From Ascoidea rubescens DSM 1968 (lineage: Eukaryota > Ascomycota > Saccharomycetes > Ascoideales > Ascoideaceae): a stretch of 64,000 bases of DNA. This document shows, in pieces, positions 20,514 to 28,999 of the stretch; within the stretch, counting starts at the first letter, position 1, and the number at the start of each line of letters is the position of its first letter. Made by a program: the position numbers and the translations under genes. The stretch lies in contig NW_017962916.1 in NCBI RefSeq assembly GCF_001661345.1, forward strand, positions 790,461-854,460, in the 5' to 3' direction. Below the pieces are notes generated by a model. That model saw only the letters and a program-made list of their open reading frames with translations, was not told the DNA's origin and searched no databases.

Positions 20514-22050
20514 TTATTCCATTATATCCCTTTCTTGCATTGTTATCTTTTTTGCCCATTGTCTTGCTAGCACTGATGCTCGCATATATTTTTTTGACGA
20601 ATATTTTTTGAAGAACTCTTCGTGTACAATTGGGGAAATCAAGTATTCAACAATCATCTCACAGACTTTCCTCAAGTCTTTTTCTTTGTACCCACCTGAA
20701 TAGTGTATCAAGTTGCCATTCCATTCTCCTCTTTTCAATATTTTTCTTGATATATACATTGCTCCAGCTGCACAGAGTGATGGGCACAATCCTATAAACT
20801 TGTAGTCTATCACCGATATCTCTAACAAGTATTTTCCCAAGGTTCTCGTTTGAACATCGTAGTTATCTGCTTTAGATATTCTTCTTAAAAATTCCAAGGG
20901 ATTTGGATACGACATGTTAAATTCCAACACTGCCAAAACCACTTTTTCGGCATTCAAAATGTCTTCTTCACTAAATCCTCCATCTGTAACATAGGAGAAA
21001 TTCTTGATTGAGGGCGAGCAAATCTCTTGATATTTTGCAGAGATAAATAAAGATGAAATAGCCAACAATTGGAACTTATCCACTTCAATTATTTCCTTTG
21101 ATAGAAAACGGTCCATTAAATTGATTCCAATGAACAACGTTTCTGGTAGCAATCTAAATCTTAAATGGACCTCAACCAACCAATCAACTATAATGGATCT
21201 CATTCTTGGTTTTAGATTACTTTGCCAGATAAGATAGTTTGCATCAGGTAGAGTTTGTTGTTCCAAAACCGTTAAATAATTAAAGATATCGACAACGTAT
21301 TCATTTACCATCAATGGGTCATCGAAATCATCTAAATCCAAGTCATCCCAGTTATAAGTTATTTTCGGTTTTTTATTATTAAGAAAGAAGTTATTATTCT
21401 CATTATTCATATTGATAGTCGTTCCATTAAGAAAATTATTATTATTATTATTGTTATTAATGTGGTCATTATAGTTATTGCTGTTGTTGTTGTTGTTGAT
21501 ATTATAATTCTCATTAGATTTTTCATTGTTAAAATTTTCATCAATGTTCATATTATTATTCAAATTAAACTCTTCATAACGTCTTTTGATTGATAATCTA
21601 GTTGATTTTTCAGGAGATTTCGCTTTATTGTTGATGATGTTAATATTGTGTGAGTTGTTATTATTGAGAGGGTCTCTTTTGTAGTGTGATTGTCTTGGTA
21701 TGATTATCTTTTGTTGGTTTGGTAGGGAGAGTTGATTGTTCAAGCTTATATTGGTCAAAGCAGTTCTAGTACCATTGATAGTTTCATTAATATTTTCATT
21801 GATATTGATGTTGTTGATATTCGATTTGGATCTCGTTAAACGAATATTGTTATTGATAGCATTTTCATCGATTCTTAAAGTAGGGCCCTAAGTAATAAGA
21901 TAAATTAGATAAATTATGAACATAAAAGCAAAGCAAAAGCCAAGCAAACAAAAGAAAACCAAAAGAAAACCAGTAAATTGAGTTAGTAAATAAGAAAAGA
22001 AACAATCAAAAGAAAAAAATAAATAAACAATTCAACAAACATACAGCCAT
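20514..22050 (-). CDS. Mitotic B-type cyclin (CLB1-4 group), copy B, spliced
   Basis: Exon 1 is only ATGGCT (22045-22050). A 157 nt intron (21888-22044) has donor GTATGT, branch site TACTAAC (complement of 21982-21988) and acceptor TTAG. Exon 2 is 20514-21887. The protein is 459 aa beginning MAGPTLRIDENA. Splicing places a textbook destruction box RTALTNISLN at residues 43-52; without it the frame would begin inside the box at a TTG (21758). The cyclin fold starts after WDDLDLDDFDDPLMVNEY and includes MRSIIVDWLVEVHLRFRLLPETLF, SLFISAKYQEI and EFLRRISKADNYDV, very similar to copy A. Poly-Asn tracts interrupt the N-terminal half. It would drive Cdk1 in G2/M and be removed by APC. A tandem duplication is the simplest origin for the pair. 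Confidence 0.93.
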
Positions 22051-23145
22051 TTTATGGATAATAATTATTATATTACTTGATAAAATAAATTAAATGAAGA
22101 GAAATTAATTTGCATTAAAATAAATGGAAAAATACAAGATATAGGATATATATTATGAATAAAAATGAAAGGGTTCAATATTCTTTGATAATGATCTTTG
22201 ATAATATAATTCTTATCTAGCAATTTTCTATTCTTTTTTTTTAACAAAATTGAGAAAGAAATAATTGAAGTAATGGAATGATAATCAAAAAGAGAAACAA
22301 GCTGCAATAAGAGAAAAGCTGTGGTGGTGGTAGTGGTAGTAGTAGTGTTTGTATTGTTGATAGGTATCAGTTTGTTGATAGTGATTTGTTTTGATTTGAT
22401 TTGTTGATTTAATGTTGACTTGTTGATATTGAGTTTGAGAGATGGTTGCACTGGGAATGAATAAAGAAAAGACGAACAAGCTGAGAAGAAGGAATTGTGG
22501 GTCTCTAGTGATTGTTGATAATGAATTGTAGAGTAACTGGAGCAGAAACAGAAATAGGAATAGAATAAACAATTGAAGAAGTTGTTATAGATATATGATT
22601 AGAAAAATTTTCCAAAGATCAAAATACTGGAAAGTGAACAAAACAAGTAAAAAGAAAACAAATAAGATAGACTTAGGCAGAGGGAAGTCAAAATTAGTCT
22701 CTTATGAAAGGACAGGACCAGAAGTGGTCAAACAGAAGCAAAAAAAGCAGCAGAGGCAGCAGAAACAGCAGAAGCAGTACTGGCACCCAGAGAAAGCCCA
22801 CCAGCTCCTCCATCCCAGGCAGCAGAGGCAGCAGAGGCAGCACAACTCCAGCTCACAAACCCACTCCGACACTACAGCGACGGCCCAAAACAAAAACATA
22901 AACATCAGCACTGCCGTTTTGGGAAAGACCCCCAGCGCTGGTGCTGCCGTTAGATGCATGCACATGTGGATCTCAATAAGTGTGCAGTGCACTCGCAGAA
23001 ACAGACGCAGGAACACGTGAAGCCGCCGTCTGGCGCCGGAACCAGCGCAATGGGGTGGGAGTTCGGAGAATGTTTTCGGGTTTGGCTTTCTCTGAGATGC
23101 TTCTTCTTTCTCTGCTGCTGCTGCTGCCAGTGCTGCTCACTTTCA
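22051..23145. promoter_or_regulatory. Divergent promoter between cyclin copy B and the DUF2470 gene
   Basis: 1.1 kb, AT-rich near the cyclin and GC-rich near the right gene. From 22735 to 22860 it is a purine-rich CAG/GCAGCAG stretch. From 22945 to 23045 it holds overlapping palindromes (TGCATGCA, GTGCAGTGCAC) and CACGTG at 23015-23020. Frames open here on both strands (about 100-140 codons) are low-complexity Gln/Arg/Cys products of the repeat, not convincing genes. Confidence 0.5.
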
Positions 23146-23790
23146 ATGGACGAGAAAAGGATCCTCTCCCACATGAACAAGGACCACAAGTTGGCCATCG
23201 AAGACTACCTCTCTGTCTACGGTGGCATCAAGGTCGACTCCCATCTCTCCAACATTCGCATGACAAACATCGACTTGACCTCCATCACCATCACCTTCAA
23301 CCACACTGACTTGGGAGATCAAGACATTGTCAAGCCTATCCAGTTCGATGCTCCCTTGACAAGCTTGTCTGAATCCAGATTCAAGCTCATTGAAATGGCA
23401 AAGTATGCTGCCCAAAAAAGAAATGTTTCCCACTTTCAAATTCAAGATATCGTCTACCCTTCTTCTATCCCAGAATTCACTTTGTTGAGCTTGTTCTTTT
23501 TGTTGATCTTTTCGTATTTTAGAAAAGATTTAATCTATGACTCTCTTTTCAAAAATTACTTGAACATTCCTCCAAACATTGTTCTTTTCTTGAAGAACAA
23601 TGTTCATTATACTATATTCATCACCATTCTAGGTCATTTATCCGAATTCTATCTAATTTTACTACCAAAATTAAGATTCTATAGAGTTCCCTTTGATTTC
23701 AAAATTGAATGGTTCTTTTTCACTTTCTTGGAGGGCTATTTGGCAATTAGAAGATTTAACAAGTTGGTTCAAAAGTATTCCTCCCATTAA
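23146..23790 (+). CDS. DUF2470 domain membrane protein
   Basis: The 214 aa protein opens with MDEKRILSHMNKDHKLAIEDYL, the hallmark N-terminus of DUF2470 domains (related to pyridoxamine-phosphate-oxidase-like folds). The domain covers about residues 1-95. Three hydrophobic segments follow (near LLSLFFLLIFSYF, YTIFITILGHLSEFYLILL and WFFFTFLEGYLAI). The same DUF2470-plus-membrane arrangement is common in fungal proteins of unknown function; some DUF2470 proteins elsewhere bind haem, which cannot be judged here. The frame is open to an ATG at 22954, but that would add 64 Cys/Gln-rich residues from the GC-rich promoter, so 23146 is preferred. The 5' third is GC-rich, the rest AT-rich. Confidence 0.8.
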   Translation: MDEKRILSHMNKDHKLAIEDYLSVYGGIKVDSHLSNIRMTNIDLTSITITFNHTDLGDQDIVKPIQFDAPLTSLSESRFKLIEMAKYAAQKRNVSHFQIQDIVYPSSIPEFTLLSLFFLLIFSYFRKDLIYDSLFKNYLNIPPNIVLFLKNNVHYTIFITILGHLSEFYLILLPKLRFYRVPFDFKIEWFFFTFLEGYLAIRRFNKLVQKYSSH

Positions 23791-23858
23791 CATGCCTTTC
23801 AATACATATGTATATATATACAGGATTAAATAAATATTCATTTAAATTATATTGTTTC

Positions 23859-26297
23859 TCATATATATGTAATTGTATTATCATACGAATTAATCGAATT
23901 ATTCTTTATATTTCCATTCACAATATTTGCTTTAAACCCATTTTTCTCGCCGTTATTCACCAAGTTATTCCTGCACCAACAACTACTCGACTCATTCTCC
24001 AATTGAATAAATAATTTCAATTTATATTTCTCAAATATTAATTTCTCGCATCGTTTCCTTATAATAGTCGAATTCTCCCCATCCGGATATTGAATATGGA
24101 TATATCCAATTAATCTGGTTTTCCCTTCATTACTATCCGTATCTTTATGTTCATTTTTATGTTTATTTTTATGTTCATCTTTATTATCATTTTCATGTCC
24201 ATGTCCATGACTATGGCTATGGCTATTACTATGACTATCTTTATTGCTATGATTATGACTATGACCATGACTATGTCCATGCTCATCTTCATGCTTATGA
24301 TCATGCTCATGTTCATGCTCATGTTCATGCTCATGTTCATGCCCATCTTCATTTGCTTTTCCTGAATACTCACATTCGGTATCTTTCCAAATCCTAACAA
24401 CTGAATAGTTTAAAACTCCAGGCAACTCATACAAATCATGCAATAACTCTCTTATTAAGCTCTCCGCATTAACATAACTAGTATTATTCAACCCATCATT
24501 AAGATTAATTCTCTCATTATCATCCAATATCAATAACAAATTAAAACATGAACTCTTAATCAATGGTAATGATGATAAAAAAATCAACACGATTATAAAC
24601 AATGATGAAAATGGATCCAAGACCTTCAATGTGGGAAAATATATTAAAAAAATCGTTGATATAACAACTCCAACTGATCCCAATGTATCGGCTAATATAT
24701 GTAAAAAAATCCCTCTCATATTTTCATCACTATGTGTTTGCACAAAATTCCCCGTATTAGTATCAAGAGAACCAGAAGATGATTTAAATTTATTAACATC
24801 GTTAATCGTATTCAATTTAACATGTTCATCATTGCAATGTTCATCAATGCAATCCAATGATAAATGATTAGGTAACAATGAGTGCGAGTGTGAACTTGAA
24901 CTTGAACTTGAATGTGAAATTGCGTGTGAATGCCCATGGGAATGCCCATCATGTCCATGATTGAATGCAAAGATTCCGACCAAATTAACAACCAATCCCA
25001 ATATAGATACTATTAATAACTGGTTAACATTGACTAGTGAAATTGGGTTCAATATTCTATCAATTGATTGAAAAAAAATATCTTGAACTATAGATAAGAG
25101 CAATATTCCATTGATAAATGCTGCTAAATTTTCAATTCTTGATAATCCAAATGGATATTTTGATATCAAAATCTGTGATATAATGTTGTTGTTGTTATTT
25201 ATATTGATATTATTATTATTATTCGAATAAGATGTTGATGAATGTCTAATTAAATACTGATTTTTATTATAAAAAATCGATGAAAATTTCTTTGAAATAA
25301 ATTTGGCAAACAATCCAATGGCTAGTGATGAACAATCTAATAACATGTGTAAAGAATCTGAAAATAATCCCAATGACCTGGATTTAAAAGAATAAATCAT
25401 TTGAATTATCATAAATGAAAAATTTAAAAACAAAAATTGGGTTATTGATTTAGTTTCTTTATTTGTAAATAAATTAATCAAAACCAATTTAACCGATTGA
25501 TACAAGTTAATTATGGATAAAGTAAATGATGAATTTCTCAGATTATTCGATTTGGAAACTAAAAATGGAAAAAAATAATAAAAAACATTCGTAAATGAGT
25601 TACCATCACTATTGCTATAATTGTTGTTTTTATTTTCATTATTAACATTATCAATGTGAGTGTGATTGTGAATACCACTATTGCTGTTATCCCCATAGTC
25701 TTGGCCATGAAAAATATTGATCTGTGAACTAAGAGGCAGTGAATGTGAATGTGAATGTAATTGTGATTGTGATTGTGATTGTGATTGTGATTGTGATTGT
25801 GATTGTGAATTGGGACCTGAGTGCGAATGAGAATGAGCATTGTCAAAATTATTGCTCAATTGCTTATTTAAATTCACATTTTGAAAATTATCATAAAGAG
25901 AATCATTATGACTGTGACTATGACTATGAGTGTGATCATGGTTGTGATCATGGTTATGATTATGATTATTGTCATTGTTATGGTTATGGTTATGGTTATG
26001 ATTATGATGCTCATCTTCATGAAAATCACTTCCATGTTTTTCATGTTCATGTTCATGTCCTTCCTCTCTGTTTCCTTGGTCAGCATCAGGATCAATTTCA
26101 TGTTCCTCCTTCAAAGGAAATGAAAACAAATCCTTAGAAGAGTAATCTAAAGTGTTATTGTAAACATTTGATACCAGGTAGGGACTACCAGACAAGTTTT
26201 TATTTCCAAATTTGCTATTGAAAGAATACCCATCTTTAGGCACACCTGTACCACCAATTATCGGATCAGCACCAAATCCAGCAGCAGAATCATCCAT
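23859..26297 (-). CDS. MSC2: Cation diffusion facilitator zinc transporter MSC2
   Basis: Msc2 belongs to the CDF family and, with Zrg17, supplies zinc to the ER/secretory pathway. The 812 aa protein has the CDF core from about residue 285: GLFSDSLHMLLD with zinc ligands H317 and D321 in one helix, YPFGLSRIENLAAFINGILLL, GLVVNLVGIFAFNHGHDG, and GIFLHILADTLGSVGVV with H533 and D537 in another. These match S. cerevisiae Msc2 closely. The N-terminal half is mostly His/Asp/Asn/Ser/Gln low complexity rather than the multi-span domain of yeast Msc2. A second His/Glu-rich stretch sits in the C-terminal cytosolic domain (about 690-740), and the end carries the SSCWCRN motif. The frame extends upstream to a TTG; ATG 26297 is used. 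Confidence 0.88.
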   Translation of the reverse strand: MDDSAAGFGADPIIGGTGVPKDGYSFNSKFGNKNLSGSPYLVSNVYNNTLDYSSKDLFSFPLKEEHEIDPDADQGNREEGHEHEHEKHGSDFHEDEHHNHNHNHNHNNDNNHNHNHDHNHDHTHSHSHSHNDSLYDNFQNVNLNKQLSNNFDNAHSHSHSGPNSQSQSQSQSQSQSQSQLHSHSHSLPLSSQINIFHGQDYGDNSNSGIHNHTHIDNVNNENKNNNYSNSDGNSFTNVFYYFFPFLVSKSNNLRNSSFTLSIINLYQSVKLVLINLFTNKETKSITQFLFLNFSFMIIQMIYSFKSRSLGLFSDSLHMLLDCSSLAIGLFAKFISKKFSSIFYNKNQYLIRHSSTSYSNNNNNININNNNNIISQILISKYPFGLSRIENLAAFINGILLLSIVQDIFFQSIDRILNPISLVNVNQLLIVSILGLVVNLVGIFAFNHGHDGHSHGHSHAISHSSSSSSSHSHSLLPNHLSLDCIDEHCNDEHVKLNTINDVNKFKSSSGSLDTNTGNFVQTHSDENMRGIFLHILADTLGSVGVVISTIFLIYFPTLKVLDPFSSLFIIVLIFLSSLPLIKSSCFNLLLILDDNERINLNDGLNNTSYVNAESLIRELLHDLYELPGVLNYSVVRIWKDTECEYSGKANEDGHEHEHEHEHEHEHDHKHEDEHGHSHGHSHNHSNKDSHSNSHSHSHGHGHENDNKDEHKNKHKNEHKDTDSNEGKTRLIGYIHIQYPDGENSTIIRKRCEKLIFEKYKLKLFIQLENESSSCWCRNNLVNNGEKNGFKANIVNGNIKNNSINSYDNTITYI
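25739..25806. repeat. Coding hexamer repeat (TGTGAT/TGAATG) in MSC2
   Basis: About eleven hexamers encode a Ser-Gln/Ser-His dipeptide run in the N-terminal region of MSC2. Related His-codon repeats occur at about 24150-24340 and 25905-26060 in the same gene. Confidence 0.85.
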
Positions 26298-26750
26298 GAT
26301 CCAAGCAACAGCAACAAAACAAAACAAAAAAAAGCAACCAAAGTCAAACACCCAGTGTATCTCAACTGAAGAGGATTGCAAAGAATGAAAAGAAGCAGGA
26401 ATATCTGTCCTGAGACGAAACTCCAGTGCAGGTTACAGCTTCTTCGCTTTGTGTCCCCGACACGTGGAAACGCGTCTGTGCGCGACTTGATTCGGTGTTG
26501 CGTTCTGTTGCGCTACACATGTTAAGAAGATCTATTCTTAGCGATTGATACTTGATTGCTATTGTTACCAGTATCTGGAAGGTATATGGGTACCGTTCTG
26601 GTGGACCTCAATCACAATATGCAATGTATGTGCGTTGATGCGTGTCTTAAACACTGCTACCAATGCACTGGTTTTTCCAGTTTATCATTTACTTTGTATC
26701 CATCAAATGTTTAAAATTATCGAGTTAAATAAATTTATAGATGCTTCTAT
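26298..26750. promoter_or_regulatory. MSC2 upstream region with CACGTG and ACGCGT
   Basis: The 450 bp between the MSC2 start and the GDA1 stop contain adjacent CACGTG (26461-26466) and ACGCGT (26470-26475) boxes in a short GC-rich patch, about 165 bp upstream of MSC2. The remainder shows nothing recognisable. Confidence 0.45.
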
Positions 26751-28718
26751 CTAGTTGACTGCACGACATTTCCAGTTGCTTTTGTCCAACAAGGGCAAGG
26801 AGGCTCCAAGACACCATCCGAGCTCGTTGTGGTTTATAGTCTTTGCAGTCTTTAGTTCTCTTTCTAATGGAATGTCGTATCCAGTGTATAACAAAGAAAC
26901 CATAAATGACAAGTCAAGGCACCATTGAGGCTCATTGTGCAATTCTTGCAAAGCTCCATCCATTGCACCCAAGACATTAGTCCAGTGCTTGTCTCCATTG
27001 CAAACAACCCTAGTTAGCTCAAACAATTCTCCTAATGTAAACGAGGATGGCATTCCAATTGGGTTTGTTCTATCGTAGAAATATGAAAAAATAAACATGT
27101 CTGAATCCTTTTTAAAATTCTTCATTAAAGATGGTTGGTAAACTCCATTAAATGAGCAAGGTTCAGAATCACACTTTAAATCTTTGTTTAAAATCTTTTC
27201 TGACAATGCTCTACATTGAGCACCGCTTGGGGTTTCTGGTCCCTTGAAATTGACTTTATACAAAGTGTCATCGATATTGACTGACACATCTTCTGCAATA
27301 ACTCCAGGGGGGACGCATGGTGAAACTAATGTAGCTGTCGCCTTTTCATCTTTAGATGTAACTGGTAAGATTTTTTGACCGTTAGTTTCATCCTTTAGAT
27401 AAGCTTCTAAAATCTTAGAATTGATCTTATTTCTACCTTCCATCAAACCATATCCCAAATGAGAAAATTGATATAATTCGAAATCTTGATTACCAAAAGA
27501 CATTTGATATTTGTATTCACCAGTGGTAATTAGTTTTTCGCCGGTTTTACTATCAAATTGAGGTTCAAATACAATTTGTGTTGAGCCACCACCTAAATCA
27601 AATACTGCAGCAGTTTTCTCATTTAATTTTGCATCAGAGTTACCAATATTACCTAATAAATAGTTCGTTGTAATCCACGCATAAACGCCTTCATCTTTTC
27701 CTTCCATAATTATGACACCATTTTCATCAATTAATGCAAATGGCCAATCTTTAATTAAATATTCCTCAATTGCTTGTAAGATTTTATTTGATTTTTCAAG
27801 ACCTAATAACCTCAAGCCAGCTGTAGCTTTTAAAGCAATTGGAGTACAACTGTGTTTATTTTCAGGAATTTTTTTTAACGCCAAGTTTAATAAAGGATCT
27901 AATGAATGTTTTGCACCTTCAGCATCGGTATCAAATGATGATAAACCAGGTTTCAACATTTCAAAATCTTCATTTAATAATTTTGGTGGAGTAGAACATG
28001 TATCAAATTTATAGATATGAACTCTTGAACCAGTAGAACCTGCATCTATCATTATAACATACTGTTCATCATTAACACATTCTTGATTTGATTTTAATGA
28101 AGACGAAGACGACAAAGACGATGATGATGATGATAATGTATCGGATTTATCATTAGAAATATAATCAGAATCACTATATTGATCATTATTTTTCAAATTA
28201 TCGGAAGAACTTAACTTTGGATCCTGATTTGATGTTGAAAATTCTTTATCTGCAATAATAGTGTTTGGATTGGTATTTGAATTACCATTTGGATTTGAAC
28301 TTGAAATTTGGTTGTTACGATATGGATCACTTGCAATTGGTCTCTCAAAATCACCATCCTTAGGATTTTTATCATCTTCAATAAAAGTATTAGAGCTTGG
28401 ATAAGGTGGCTTCTTACTATCACTATTATTTTTCAAGCTGTCAGTTTGGCTGTTTGGACTGAAACCGTCAATGTTATTACTGTTAATACTATTGGGATCT
28501 GTGTTAATATCAGCGTTTGTATTGGTGCTACCACCTAAATTAGATAGTCTATTTTGGTTTCCATTATTAAAAGCAGCGGTTTGTTGTTCGGCTACATTAT
28601 TATTATAAATCAAAATAGTGAAAAAAAAAAATAAAAACAAAGTCCCCAAAATGATTCTTAATCTCTTTGGGGCGCTGTTGATTTTGTTGAATGTTCTTCC
28701 CATTTTGCTGTTATCCAT
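26751..28718 (-). CDS. GDA1: Golgi guanosine diphosphatase GDA1
   Basis: Gda1 hydrolyses GDP (and UDP) in the Golgi lumen to GMP, which is exchanged for GDP-mannose and so sustains mannosylation. The 655 aa type II protein has a short basic tail ([10 protein letters not shown]) and one membrane anchor at about 21-39. A long Asn/Ser/Asp linker (40-215) leads to the GDA1/CD39 ecto-apyrase domain: [15 protein letters not shown] (ACR1, Asp225), [10 protein letters not shown] (ACR2), [15 protein letters not shown] (ACR3) and [14 protein letters not shown] (ACR4, Asp374). The linker makes it about 135 aa longer than S. cerevisiae Gda1 (518 aa). Paired cysteines ([13 protein letters not shown]) suit a lumenal fold. 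Confidence 0.95.
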   Translation of the reverse strand: MDNSKMGRTFNKINSAPKRLRIILGTLFLFFFFTILIYNNNVAEQQTAAFNNGNQNRLSNLGGSTNTNADINTDPNSINSNNIDGFSPNSQTDSLKNNSDSKKPPYPSSNTFIEDDKNPKDGDFERPIASDPYRNNQISSSNPNGNSNTNPNTIIADKEFSTSNQDPKLSSSDNLKNNDQYSDSDYISNDKSDTLSSSSSSLSSSSSLKSNQECVNDEQYVIMIDAGSTGSRVHIYKFDTCSTPPKLLNEDFEMLKPGLSSFDTDAEGAKHSLDPLLNLALKKIPENKHSCTPIALKATAGLRLLGLEKSNKILQAIEEYLIKDWPFALIDENGVIIMEGKDEGVYAWITTNYLLGNIGNSDAKLNEKTAAVFDLGGGSTQIVFEPQFDSKTGEKLITTGEYKYQMSFGNQDFELYQFSHLGYGLMEGRNKINSKILEAYLKDETNGQKILPVTSKDEKATATLVSPCVPPGVIAEDVSVNIDDTLYKVNFKGPETPSGAQCRALSEKILNKDLKCDSEPCSFNGVYQPSLMKNFKKDSDMFIFSYFYDRTNPIGMPSSFTLGELFELTRVVCNGDKHWTNVLGAMDGALQELHNEPQWCLDLSFMVSLLYTGYDIPLERELKTAKTINHNELGWCLGASLPLLDKSNWKCRAVN

Positions 28719-28927
28719 GTTTCAAAAGCTACCAGATTGCCAGAAAGTAATAGACATCAAAACAAACTGTAGAGAATTAATTGTCGAAATAAAAAAGATC
28801 AAAGTAAAGATATTCGCTAGCTACAAAATTAATAGGAAAAGAGAAAGATAAAAGCAAAATAACAGGTGTTTCATGTACACATCTGCAAGATTCGGTGCCT
28901 CTTCGTGTTTATGCGGTTTCTTTTTTT

Positions 28928-28953
28928 AGCAGAACCTTAAAAGTGGTTCTGCT
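28928..28953. promoter_or_regulatory. Perfect 9-bp inverted repeat upstream of GDA1
   Basis: AGCAGAACC and GGTTCTGCT are separated by 8 bases. The half-site TGGTTCTGCTG recurs at 28971-28981 and at 37886-37896. The spacer equals that of the inverted repeat upstream of cyclin copy A (19748-19771). It could be a dimeric factor site or a terminator of the gene to the right, which ends at 29000 on the same strand. Confidence 0.4.
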
Positions 28954-28999
28954 GCCCTTGCTGCTTTAGCTGGTTCTGCTGTTTTAGCTGTTCATTGAC

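Noticed and set aside
22595-23020. 141-codon Gln/Arg-rich frame upstream of the DUF2470 gene
   Set aside because: It is produced by the CAG-rich promoter tract, with equally long frames on the opposite strand and no conserved motif.
22954-23145. 64-residue N-terminal extension of the DUF2470 protein
   Set aside because: The added residues are Cys/Gln-rich translations of promoter DNA, and the domain's usual start is the ATG at 23146.
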